From the NCBI RefSeq assembly GCF_030651615.1, contig NZ_JAUSCG010000078.1, forward strand, positions 1 to 16,051: a DNA stretch of 16,051 nucleotides. Direction: 5' to 3'. This DNA comes from Methanocalculus sp. GTDB taxonomy: Archaea > Halobacteriota > Methanomicrobia > Methanomicrobiales > Methanocorpusculaceae. This document shows, piece after piece, positions 7,353-13,917 of this stretch (positions are counted from its first letter, which is position 1; every line of letters starts with the position of its first letter). The notes beneath the pieces are model-generated. The model saw nothing but the letters and a program-made list of their open reading frames with translations, had not been told where the DNA came from and did no database searches. The position numbers were made by a program, and so were the translations under genes.

Positions 7353-9141
7353 GACAACCCTGTACCAGACATTTAGAGTTGAGATTGGCCGATCATTATT
7401 ATCTGCTCATATACCAATTCCGACAACACGCTACCTACAATATGGTATGATAGTCACCCTGCTCTGCAGCTTCCTCTATCTCATCGGTTTTCTCCTCCTC
7501 TCAATCATGCAGATTGAGATTAATCCCATCCCATTTCTTCCATACGGGATCACTGTCCTCCTTGGTTTCATTCTGTTTACGTCCCTCTTAATATCGGGTA
7601 TCTATGCCTATCCCATCCTCCAGGCCCATGGAAGAAGAACCGGAATTGAGATGGATCTGCCGCATGCCGTCACTTATATGCAGGCTCTTTCATCCACCCT
7701 GACACTCTATGATATTTTTAGAAATGTCTATGAGGCAGGCGATCTCTATGGAGAGGTCTCAAAAGAATGTGGACTTATTGTCAGGGATGTTGAAGTTTTT
7801 GGCCTTGACCTCATTACAGCAATGAGGAATACCCAGGAGGCAACACCATCAGATAACTTCAAAGAACTCTTAAATGATCTATCACTCGTTTATCGGAGCG
7901 GAGGAAGCCTATCCAATTTTTTTAACTCAAAATCCGAGTCATATCGTGAGCTTGCCCGCCAGGAACAGGAGGCTCTCCTTCAGATTCTTGAGATGATTGC
8001 AGAGGTATATGTCACTGCATTTGTTGCAGGACCAATTGCCATTATCATCATGCTTGTTGCTCAGAATCTCACCGGGCAGAGTCAATTGACAGGTATAATG
8101 CCTCTTATGTATCTTGGCCTCCCACTTGGAGCAACCTGTCTCATCTTTGTCCTCTACATAATTCTTCCACCAGATAACCTTGATGTATCACGCAAGGAGA
8201 TCCGGGAGACGGAATATGGTTCAGACATTCTTGAAAAGAGTTCCTCTGGAAAGCCGGATTCATCATTTCTAAAGGGTATTGAATCACGGAAACGTTGGCT
8301 ACGCTTCTTTGAGATCCTTCGTCATCCCGGAGTATTTTTTATCTCCGACTCTTCTATTGGAGCGGTGATTGGAGCCGGATTCTGGGGGATACTCTTCTAT
8401 AGCTATCAGTTCGGTTCATTTGATTCACTATTCCCGTCATTTACCCTTGAAGTTTTCCTCTGTCTGAGTATCATCATATTGATCATTCCAGTAATGATCG
8501 CCTATGAAACACGCCGCCGGCATGTTATGACAATCGAAAAGCAACTTCCGGAATTTCTTGAAGAGATCGCTGATATGCGAGATATCGGAATGACACTGCA
8601 AGGCGCAATATTCATGATCTCCAATAACCGTACAGGTGTTCTCTCCCGCGAAGTGAAGATTGCAGCAGATGAGCTCAGACTTGGTTCAAGCGTTTCCGGG
8701 GCACTTGTACGGATGGAGGAGAGGATTGGACTGATATCAGTAAAAAGAGCAATTTCTCTTCTGGTTCGGGCAAGTGAAGTGACCGATTATATCAGGGAGA
8801 TCCTAACGATAGCAATCAATGACATCAATCACTATATCAAGATGAAATCAAAGAGGTTAAACGTCTCGTTTGTTTATCTTGCAGTGATTTATCTTTCATT
8901 TGGAATTTACCTCTATTCGGCATATCAACTGAATGTTGCCTTTATTTCGAGTTTTTCTGCGTATGATATCACCTTTGATATTAGTGGAAATGTCCGGCAG
9001 ATGCTCCATATTGGGATTATTCTTGGATTTTTTTCAGGGATAATGGCTGGTCAGCTCTCTTCAAATAATATTCTTGCCGGATTTAAGCATGTCTGCATAA
9101 TGCTGGCAGCCACAGTAGTCCTGTTTCTCTACATCATTTGA
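7345..9141 (+). CDS. Type IV pilus platform membrane protein (GspF/TadC/ArlJ-like, double T2SSF domain), 598 aa
   Basis: Integral membrane platform that binds the assembly ATPase and the nascent pilus. I use the ATG at 7345 (GGGAG seven bases upstream at 7336-7340); an in-frame TTG at 7306 lies inside the ATPase gene and has no support. Hydrophobic segments are at about 31-54, 67-90, 221-239, 250-274, 338-356, 369-387, 508-528, 553-570 and 577-598. Two cytoplasmic helical T2SSF domains are recognisable by D-L-P-H-A-V-T-Y-M-Q-A-L (104-115) and Q-L-P-E-F-L-E-E-I-A-D (400-410). The duplicated layout is as in archaeal ArlJ/TadBC-type proteins. The gene starts 8 nt before the ATPase stop, and the pair is the universal core of archaeal type IV filament systems. 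Confidence 0.92.
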   Translation: MTKTTLYQTFRVEIGRSLLSAHIPIPTTRYLQYGMIVTLLCSFLYLIGFLLLSIMQIEINPIPFLPYGITVLLGFILFTSLLISGIYAYPILQAHGRRTGIEMDLPHAVTYMQALSSTLTLYDIFRNVYEAGDLYGEVSKECGLIVRDVEVFGLDLITAMRNTQEATPSDNFKELLNDLSLVYRSGGSLSNFFNSKSESYRELARQEQEALLQILEMIAEVYVTAFVAGPIAIIIMLVAQNLTGQSQLTGIMPLMYLGLPLGATCLIFVLYIILPPDNLDVSRKEIRETEYGSDILEKSSSGKPDSSFLKGIESRKRWLRFFEILRHPGVFFISDSSIGAVIGAGFWGILFYSYQFGSFDSLFPSFTLEVFLCLSIIILIIPVMIAYETRRRHVMTIEKQLPEFLEEIADMRDIGMTLQGAIFMISNNRTGVLSREVKIAADELRLGSSVSGALVRMEERIGLISVKRAISLLVRASEVTDYIREILTIAINDINHYIKMKSKRLNVSFVYLAVIYLSFGIYLYSAYQLNVAFISSFSAYDITFDISGNVRQMLHIGIILGFFSGIMAGQLSSNNILAGFKHVCIMLAATVVLFLYII

Positions 9142-9152
9142 GGCGGATATGT

Positions 9153-9584
9153 ATGAAAGAAAGAATTGAACATGATCTAGCGGTCTCCTCGGTAATCGGG
9201 GAGATGATAATGATAGCACTGGTCATCATTCTCGTTGCTCTCTTTGCATCATCGGTATTTTCCCTTATTCCAGGTGAACGGGATGCAACCGTAGATATTG
9301 CAATGAAAAGCGGAGCGGGAGACTCCGGTATCATCTTCTGGCATAAAGGAGGAGACTGGGTGCAGAAGAAGGATCTGACAGTAGTGGTTCTAGATAAAGA
9401 TGGTGGCAGAAAAGAATATCCATCAGGTTCAGTCCCAATCATCCTCTATAATGTGAATAATGATGAGACCATGACCTTTGATCTCGGGGGACGACTGGAA
9501 GTATCACCTGTTTCAGAGCTGAAGAAAGGTGATATGATACGGGTTCTCACCAGGACAACGGTCATATATTCAGGGGAGATATGA
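9153..9584 (+). CDS. Type IV pilin-like protein, 143 aa
   Basis: Short pilin encoded just after the platform gene. The ATG at 9153 is chosen over a TTG at 9138 because GAGGCGG (about 9140-9146) is well placed upstream and the resulting leader M-K-E-R-I-E-H-D fits other pilins here. The helix begins A-V-S-S-V-I-G-E-M-I-M-I, which departs from the usual A-V-S-P-V-I-G-V-M-L by having Ser for Pro and a Glu in the helix. The globular part has W-H-K-G-G-D-W-V, the family H-x-G-G-D turn, and L-K-K-G-D-M-I-R-V near the C-terminus. Its small size, Glu and position directly after ATPase and platform suggest a minor or initiating pilin (inference). The end overlaps the next start by ATGA. Confidence 0.85.
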   Translation: MKERIEHDLAVSSVIGEMIMIALVIILVALFASSVFSLIPGERDATVDIAMKSGAGDSGIIFWHKGGDWVQKKDLTVVVLDKDGGRKEYPSGSVPIILYNVNNDETMTFDLGGRLEVSPVSELKKGDMIRVLTRTTVIYSGEI

Positions 9585-10438
9585 TGGATAATAAGGAGGC
9601 CGTTTCAACTGTCATCGCCTTGATGTTGATACTTGGCATTATATCTACTGCGATAGCCATTTATTCGGCAGTTTATCTGCCTGGTCTGAAGCAGCAATCA
9701 GAGATAGAACAATCCCGCCAGGTAGCAGACGCATTTGCCAGAATTGGTTCATCCATTGATTATTCACTATCACAAAAGAAAGATGTCAGGTTCAGGGAAA
9801 CACTCCCTCTGGGTGGAGGTGCTGTGCTCCTCAGTCCGGTCCGGTCAAGTGGAATGATATCAATCCAGAAAGAAGATCTCTTCAGCATGACTGTGACAAA
9901 TGATAGTGAAACGAAACGATTGGGAATATCGACAGTGAATATCTCATATGTACCATCATTTACCACATGGGAGCCACAGGGATATCGCTGGGAGTCCGGT
10001 TTTATCGCAGTCACAAAGGACGGCATTGCAGTACCACAATCATCACAGTATGGCACAATGTATGATGCGCTGGCCGATAGTGGCGGTTTTTTCAGCTCAT
10101 TTATTGAATTTGAGACCAATCAACAGGATTTGTTGATTACGCTTATAAATCTCACGCAAAAATCTGATGAATCTTGTATAACCGGAAATAGTATGGCAAC
10201 AGTCGGGGTGAATACCACTCTTTCCAAAGATATGAACATCATTGGTGTGACAGAATTGGTTTACCACGATAATTCGAGAGCAGAAACAGATATGGAACCT
10301 TACCTGAAGGTTATCTATAATCAAATGATCCTGATGGCTTCTGATTCATCTTTCAACGACAGGACCTATAGACTTGCATTTAATCCTTCAGTTAACGTCA
10401 CAGTTCGAGAAGTACGTATTGAGGTGAGTGTATGGTAG
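9581..10438 (+). CDS. Large divergent pilin-like protein, 285 aa
   Basis: Starts at 9581 (ATGA overlap) or the adjacent in-frame ATG at 9584. The leader M-M-D-N-K-E is followed by A-V-S-T-V-I-A-L-M-L-I-L-G and a hydrophobic helix to about residue 32, a class III signal/pilin start with Thr for Pro and Ala for Gly. Residues about 38-58 are a charged, probably helical segment (E-I-E-Q-S-R-Q-V-A-D-A-F). The remainder is a long beta-rich domain without the H-x-G-G-D turn seen in the other pilins. By size and divergence it resembles large minor pilins that cap or adhere at the filament tip (inference by analogy with GspK- or tip-adhesin-type subunits). It ends V-S-V-W-stop and overlaps the next pilin by 7 nt. 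Confidence 0.8.
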   Translation: MMDNKEAVSTVIALMLILGIISTAIAIYSAVYLPGLKQQSEIEQSRQVADAFARIGSSIDYSLSQKKDVRFRETLPLGGGAVLLSPVRSSGMISIQKEDLFSMTVTNDSETKRLGISTVNISYVPSFTTWEPQGYRWESGFIAVTKDGIAVPQSSQYGTMYDALADSGGFFSSFIEFETNQQDLLITLINLTQKSDESCITGNSMATVGVNTTLSKDMNIIGVTELVYHDNSRAETDMEPYLKVIYNQMILMASDSSFNDRTYRLAFNPSVNVTVREVRIEVSVW

Positions 10439-10938
10439 AGGGGATTCAAGAGAGAGAGAATGCAGTATCTCCGGTTATTGGGGTTATGCTCCTCCTCACT
10501 ATTGTGATCATCATGGCAGCACTTGTATCTGCCTTTACAGGCGGTGTGATCAATCAGAAAGAGAAGGCCCCATCTGTTAATCTGGCGGTGTTTACCGCAA
10601 ACTATGGAGATGATCTTCAAATCGTCTTCGAACATCGTGGTGGGGACCAGATCCGGATTAGTGATCTCAGGGTGAACACATGGGTTCATCATCCGGATGG
10701 TGATATGATTGCAGCATCTCATGAAGGAGAGTATCTTTTTCCAGATACTGATCTTCTGAGATCAGGGGGCAGTGTTAGTACGGGTGACAGAGCGGATACT
10801 TCCAGATTTCTCAATTTGAATGATATTCAAGATCTCACGAACTGTATGTCGCAGTCTTCAGTTGTTGATGTTGCGATCTACCATCTGCCAAGTGGTGTAC
10901 TTATACATAAAAGTAGTTTTATCCTGAAAGGGCGGTAA
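10432..10938 (+). CDS. Archaeal type IV pilin, 168 aa
   Basis: Canonical pilin of this locus. The leader M-V-E-G-I-Q-E-R-E-N precedes A-V-S-P-V-I-G-V-M-L-L-L and a hydrophobic helix to about residue 38, followed by F-E-H-R-G-G-D-Q (the family turn) and a C-terminal hairpin H-L-P-S-G-V-L-I-H-K-S-S. The start lies within the preceding gene (ATGGTAG, 7-nt overlap). The same overlap geometry occurs between two pilins in the minus-strand cluster, consistent with duplication of pilin pairs. Two bases separate its stop from the next pilin. It may be a filament subunit; a cell could use it in place of, or together with, the minus-strand pilins. Confidence 0.92.
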   Translation: MVEGIQERENAVSPVIGVMLLLTIVIIMAALVSAFTGGVINQKEKAPSVNLAVFTANYGDDLQIVFEHRGGDQIRISDLRVNTWVHHPDGDMIAASHEGEYLFPDTDLLRSGGSVSTGDRADTSRFLNLNDIQDLTNCMSQSSVVDVAIYHLPSGVLIHKSSFILKGR

Positions 10939-10940
10939 TT

Positions 10941-11465
10941 ATGATGAAAAACACTACACGGTGTGATGAAGGAGTTTCGGAGGTTATCGGGGTAATGCTG
11001 ATGATCTCTGTAACATTGATAATTGTTGCTCTTGTTGCGGTATACGCATCCAATACTGGAGTCGGGTCAGACCGTTCAATACAAGCTGATCTGGTGGCTT
11101 CAGGAGTGATGGAGAAAGGAGGTATATATCAGGTTATCTATGATCACCGGTCTGGGGATTCGTTTTCTGTAGATGGTCTGGAAGTCAGTTTCAGTTCACG
11201 AGAGAGGCAGGATCTCCATATAATACTCAGGAATGACGATGAAAAAACCTCTATTAATAATCTTGTGCCCGACACCCGGTTCATTCAGCTTGGTGATCGA
11301 TTTGTTGTCTCTCTTGGGGAATATGATCCGGATAGTAACCGAATTCTCCTTTCACAAAGTCCATTCGTGTCAATACCATGTGGAGAACATCTCACCTATC
11401 GCTTTATTGACCGGAAGACCGGGATGCCGATATCCTCAGGAGAGATCACAATAAAACGGGTATGA
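10941..11465 (+). CDS. Archaeal type IV pilin, 174 aa
   Basis: Starts at ATG 10941 or the adjacent ATG 10944. The leader M-M-K-N-T-T-R-C-D-E is followed by G-V-S-E-V-I-G-V-M-L-M-I and a hydrophobic helix to about residue 35; the usual S-P is S-E here, placing a Glu at the start of the helix. Downstream are Y-D-H-R-S-G-D-S (variant of the H-x-G-G-D turn), L-G-D-R-F-V-V, and the C-terminal I-D-R-K-T-G-M-P-I-S-S-G hairpin almost identical in pattern to that of the 218-aa minus-strand pilin. It is the last intact gene of the plus-strand pilus operon and is followed immediately by a pilin remnant. Whether the Glu makes it a minor pilin is not determinable here. Confidence 0.9.
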   Translation: MMKNTTRCDEGVSEVIGVMLMISVTLIIVALVAVYASNTGVGSDRSIQADLVASGVMEKGGIYQVIYDHRSGDSFSVDGLEVSFSSRERQDLHIILRNDDEKTSINNLVPDTRFIQLGDRFVVSLGEYDPDSNRILLSQSPFVSIPCGEHLTYRFIDRKTGMPISSGEITIKRV

Positions 11466-11517
11466 TACAATTATTTCATTAGAGAGGCTGTTTCACAAAA
11501 GATCAATCAGGGGCGAT

Positions 11518-11784
11518 GACAGCCCCTTCCTCTTCGATGGTTCGTATAGGTTTTAAGCAGGTGTCAATGAGATCGGATCAAATGATGAATTCATCTCACC
11601 AGGAGACAAATTCATGCTCTATGCAGATAATCATCGTATTGATGAGCTGGGAACACAAATCTCCTGGAGACCTCTTGGAACCAGTGGAGGGAAATTAGAT
11701 TACTTAAATATCATAATTGAGTATAGTATCATAGACAAAGCCGGTCAGAAAGTTATCCAATCTGGATCTTTTGTTCTGCGTTAG
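11518..11784 (+). pseudogene. 3' remnant of a type IV pilin gene with an in-frame stop
   Basis: One frame reads D-S-P-F-L-F-D-G-S-Y-R-F, then TAA (11554-11556), then continues A-G-V-N-E-I-G-S-N-D and I-S-P-G-D-K-F-M-L-Y-A-D, ending I-I-D-K-A-G-Q-K-V-I-Q-S-G-S-F-V-L-R and TAG (11782-11784). The P-G-D-K-F-M-L motif matches A-G-E-R-F-V-I and L-G-D-R-F-V-V of intact pilins, and the ending matches their C-terminal I-D-K-x-x-G-x-x-I-x-S-G hairpin. The same frame is open upstream to 11466 but shows no leader, A-V-S-P motif or hydrophobic helix, so the 5' half is missing. This is either a deletion remnant of a sixth pilin after unequal recombination, or a silent C-terminal cassette. No start codon with a ribosome site is present. 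Confidence 0.75.
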
Positions 11785-11808
11785 TATTTGTAATTCCTCC
11801 ATTCAAAC

Positions 11809-11814
11809 TTTTTT
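11809..11814 (+). terminator. Oligo-T tract after the pilus locus
   Basis: T6 run in a T/C-rich stretch, 25 bp after the pilin remnant. Archaeal RNA polymerase commonly releases at U-rich tracts without a hairpin, so this may end the plus-strand pilus transcript. Assigned from position and composition only. Confidence 0.35.
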
Positions 11815-11861
11815 ACCCTTTATCATCAATACATAGCAAACCAATTGTAACCACATTATGA

Positions 11862-11898
11862 AACTTTATTAAAGTTATAACAATAAAATTGATATATA
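11862..11898 (+). promoter_or_regulatory. Palindrome AACTTTA-T-TAAAGTT and TATA box upstream of the isomerase gene
   Basis: Perfect 7-bp arms around one base (11862-11876), followed by TATATA at 11893-11898, about 65 bp before the ATG at 11961. A leader of about 40 nt is expected. The palindrome lies just upstream of the box, where an activator or repressor could bind; AT-rich chance symmetry is possible. Confidence 0.35.
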
Positions 11899-11960
11899 CT
11901 TATGATTCGCAAAAGCTGCCACATAAGGGAAGAGATACACAAAAGGACAGGAGATGCTGC

Positions 11961-12701
11961 ATGCACGAAGTAGGCTGCACCACCTGGGGCCTCCTCGATC
12001 ACAGCCTTACCAATGCACTGGAGGTGATCGCCGCCCGGACAAACACCATCGAGATCCTTGCAGATGCAACCCATGATCTGCTGGATAACCAGGATCTCCT
12101 CTCTTCGCACACCTTTACCCTGTCTGTGCATTCCCCGACGACCGATATCAATATCGCAAGTGTCAGGGAACCGATCAGGGAGTCTTCACTCGACCTTCTT
12201 GCGGAGATCTGCCGGAGATCGGCTGAGATTGATGCCCGTATTGTGATCGTTCATCCGGGGTTTACCCCATGGCTTGAACTAAAGGATCGATCCTACACGG
12301 CACTGCTTGAGTCGCTTGAATCCCTCTCATTGATACAGGATGAGTACGGAATACCACTGGCACTTGAGAACATGGGGAGCTGGGAGGTTTGCCATTTCCG
12401 GGACACAAGCCTGTTGCCCGAACTACGGGATGCCGGACTCTCGTTCTGCCTTGATATCGGCCATGCTCACCTCAACGGAGCGTTGATGGATTTTCTTTCT
12501 GCAGGAAGACCCGACCATCTGCACCTGCATGATAACAGTGGTGTGTCTGATGATCATCTCGCTTTTGGAAAGGGGAGTATCGATCTTTTGACTATCCTCC
12601 CGATGCTGCCTTCCGAAAGCCTCTGGATTCTTGAGATGCCGCATATAGAATGGTATGACGAGAGTGTGGAGTATCTTGATTCACTAAACCTGCAACGATG
12701 A
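11961..12701 (+). CDS. Sugar phosphate isomerase/epimerase family protein (xylose isomerase-like TIM barrel), 246 aa
   Basis: Member of the AP-endonuclease-2/xylose isomerase-like barrel superfamily, which binds divalent metals and acts on sugars, sugar phosphates or related substrates; the exact substrate cannot be read here. Candidate metal ligands appear in family order: H57 (S-V-H-S-P), H98 (I-V-H-P-G), E136 (A-L-E-N-M), D165 and H168 (L-D-I-G-H-A-H), H188/H190 (H-L-H-L-H-D-N), H199 with G-K-G-S-I-D after it, and E225 (I-L-E-M-P-H). The ATG at 11961 follows ACAGGAG (11947-11953) by seven bases; the longer open frame from 11889 lacks a ribosome site. Length is slightly below the usual 250-290. 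It stands alone between the pilus locus and the methyltransferase, with its own TATA-like box. Confidence 0.88.
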   Translation: MHEVGCTTWGLLDHSLTNALEVIAARTNTIEILADATHDLLDNQDLLSSHTFTLSVHSPTTDINIASVREPIRESSLDLLAEICRRSAEIDARIVIVHPGFTPWLELKDRSYTALLESLESLSLIQDEYGIPLALENMGSWEVCHFRDTSLLPELRDAGLSFCLDIGHAHLNGALMDFLSAGRPDHLHLHDNSGVSDDHLAFGKGSIDLLTILPMLPSESLWILEMPHIEWYDESVEYLDSLNLQR

Positions 12702-12750
12702 CGACCTCTTTGAAAGGAGAGGGAGAATATCAAGGCGATAGCAGGGAAGA

Positions 12751-12764
12751 GTATTTGTAAATAC
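12751..12764. promoter_or_regulatory. Inverted repeat GTATTT-GT-AAATAC before the methyltransferase gene
   Basis: Perfect 6-bp arms with a 2-nt centre, 56 bp before the methyltransferase ATG within the 119-bp gap 12702-12820. Its AT-rich core could double as a TATA element or form an operator; only the symmetry is seen. Confidence 0.3.
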
Positions 12765-12820
12765 GAAATAGATAGGTATCAGGGATTGATCTGATCCTTT
12801 CAATAAACAGAGATGCACTC

Positions 12821-13828
12821 ATGATAAAAAATAAGCAAATCTTCGAATTCACCCAAAACGAAGGCTGTTTGCGATACTCCATTTCGCGCATCTCAGATAT
12901 ATTCAAACAGATACAGGTTATCGATCACAACACTTCGGAACAGCTCGTTTCTCATGTAATTCAGGGAGACTCATTTAAATTACTTCATACGATCCCGGAC
13001 AATACTTTTCGAAGCTGCATCACAAGCCCCCCATACTGGGGACTGCGGGATTATGGAATACAGGGTCAGATTGGTGCAGAAGCCACCTTAAATCACTATA
13101 TTGATTCGCTTGTTGCAATTTTTCGTGAGGTTCGGAGAACACTCACTGATGATGGAACCCTCTGGCTTAACATTGGAGATGGCTATACCAGCGGAAACCG
13201 CACAACAAGAGATTCTGATAGGAAGAATAAAGCCCGTGAAATGGATTATCGCCCCCCAACACCGGAGGGATTAAAGCCAAAAGATCTCATTGGTGTCCCA
13301 TGGAGACTTGCTTTTGCACTTCAGGCAGATGGATGGTACCTGCGGTCAGATATCATCTGGCATAAACCAAACTGCCAGCCAGAATCAGTAAAAGACAGGC
13401 CGACACGATCACATGAGTACCTCTTTCTCCTCTCAAAGAACGAGAGGTACCACTTCGATGCAGAGCAGATACGTGAGCCAACCTCCACCCGGAAAGGATG
13501 GCGGAACAAACGCACGATCTGGTCGATTAATACCGAGCCCAACCACTATGATCACTTCGCGATGTTCCCTGAATCACTGATCGAACCGTGTATCCTTGCC
13601 AGTACTGAAGAAGGGGACCAGGTGCTCGATCCATTCTTCGGCTCGGGAACTGTGGGAATAGTATCAATGAAGTTGCATCGAAGATTCTATGGAATCGAAC
13701 TCAATCCACACTATATTGAGGTAGCCTATGAACGTATCAGCGAGTTGGTCAATTCCAGATATACAGATCATCGAGTTGGAATACAATTAAATGCCTCCGA
13801 TTCAGAGGATAGCCACAAAATGACATAA
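12821..13828 (+). CDS. Site-specific DNA methyltransferase, probably N4-cytosine, 335 aa
   Basis: Transfers a methyl group from S-adenosylmethionine to the exocyclic amino group of a base in a specific DNA site. Motif IV is T-S-P-P-Y-W-G (SPPY at 69-72), the form typical of N4-cytosine enzymes, although N6-adenine activity cannot be excluded. Motif I is D270-P-F-F-G-S-G-T277 with G-I-E-L-N-P-H-Y-I after it. The order IV then I is that of beta-class enzymes. Between them are W-R-L-A-F-A-L-Q, I-I-W-H-K-P-N, and S-H-E-Y-L-F-L-L-S-K, all standard for the family. About 45 residues precede the catalytic domain. The variable part between positions 120 and 240 should hold target recognition. No recognisable classical restriction gene lies adjacent; the next gene downstream is an AAA_14/DUF4143 protein. 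The ATG has only a weak ribosome site. Confidence 0.92.
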   Translation: MIKNKQIFEFTQNEGCLRYSISRISDIFKQIQVIDHNTSEQLVSHVIQGDSFKLLHTIPDNTFRSCITSPPYWGLRDYGIQGQIGAEATLNHYIDSLVAIFREVRRTLTDDGTLWLNIGDGYTSGNRTTRDSDRKNKAREMDYRPPTPEGLKPKDLIGVPWRLAFALQADGWYLRSDIIWHKPNCQPESVKDRPTRSHEYLFLLSKNERYHFDAEQIREPTSTRKGWRNKRTIWSINTEPNHYDHFAMFPESLIEPCILASTEEGDQVLDPFFGSGTVGIVSMKLHRRFYGIELNPHYIEVAYERISELVNSRYTDHRVGIQLNASDSEDSHKMT

Positions 13829-13865
13829 ACGGGCATATCAAGACTGTTGCCTGGAAAAGCATATA

Positions 13866-13900
13866 TGGACAAATTGTCAATAGCATTTACAATATGTCCA
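13866..13900. promoter_or_regulatory. 12-bp inverted repeat (11/12) over the promoter/start region of the DUF4143 gene
   Basis: TGGACAAATTGT (13866-13877) and ACAATATGTCCA (13889-13900) are inverted with one mismatch and an 11-nt spacer. The left arm contains its own near-palindrome GACAA-A-TTGTC (13868-13878). ATATAT at 13861-13866 is a good TATA box, so the predicted transcription start (about 13888) falls in the dyad. This is the expected place for a repressor operator. It also covers the more upstream ATG (13894), which argues for translation from 13918. Confidence 0.55.
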
Positions 13901-13917
13901 CTCAGGCGAGAATCCCT

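Noticed and set aside
11510..11526. GGGGC-7-GCCCC stem-loop after the last intact pilin, as a terminator
   Set aside because: No T-tract follows, and the bases lie within the readable frame of the pilin remnant. It may be chance or a weak hairpin.
11516..11698. 60-aa plus-strand open frame
   Set aside because: It is out of frame with the pilin remnant, which explains the region better through its conserved C-terminal motifs.
12702..12820. Possible small RNA or controller-protein gene before the methyltransferase
   Set aside because: Only a short inverted repeat and AT-rich promoter-like sequence are seen; there is no supported ORF.
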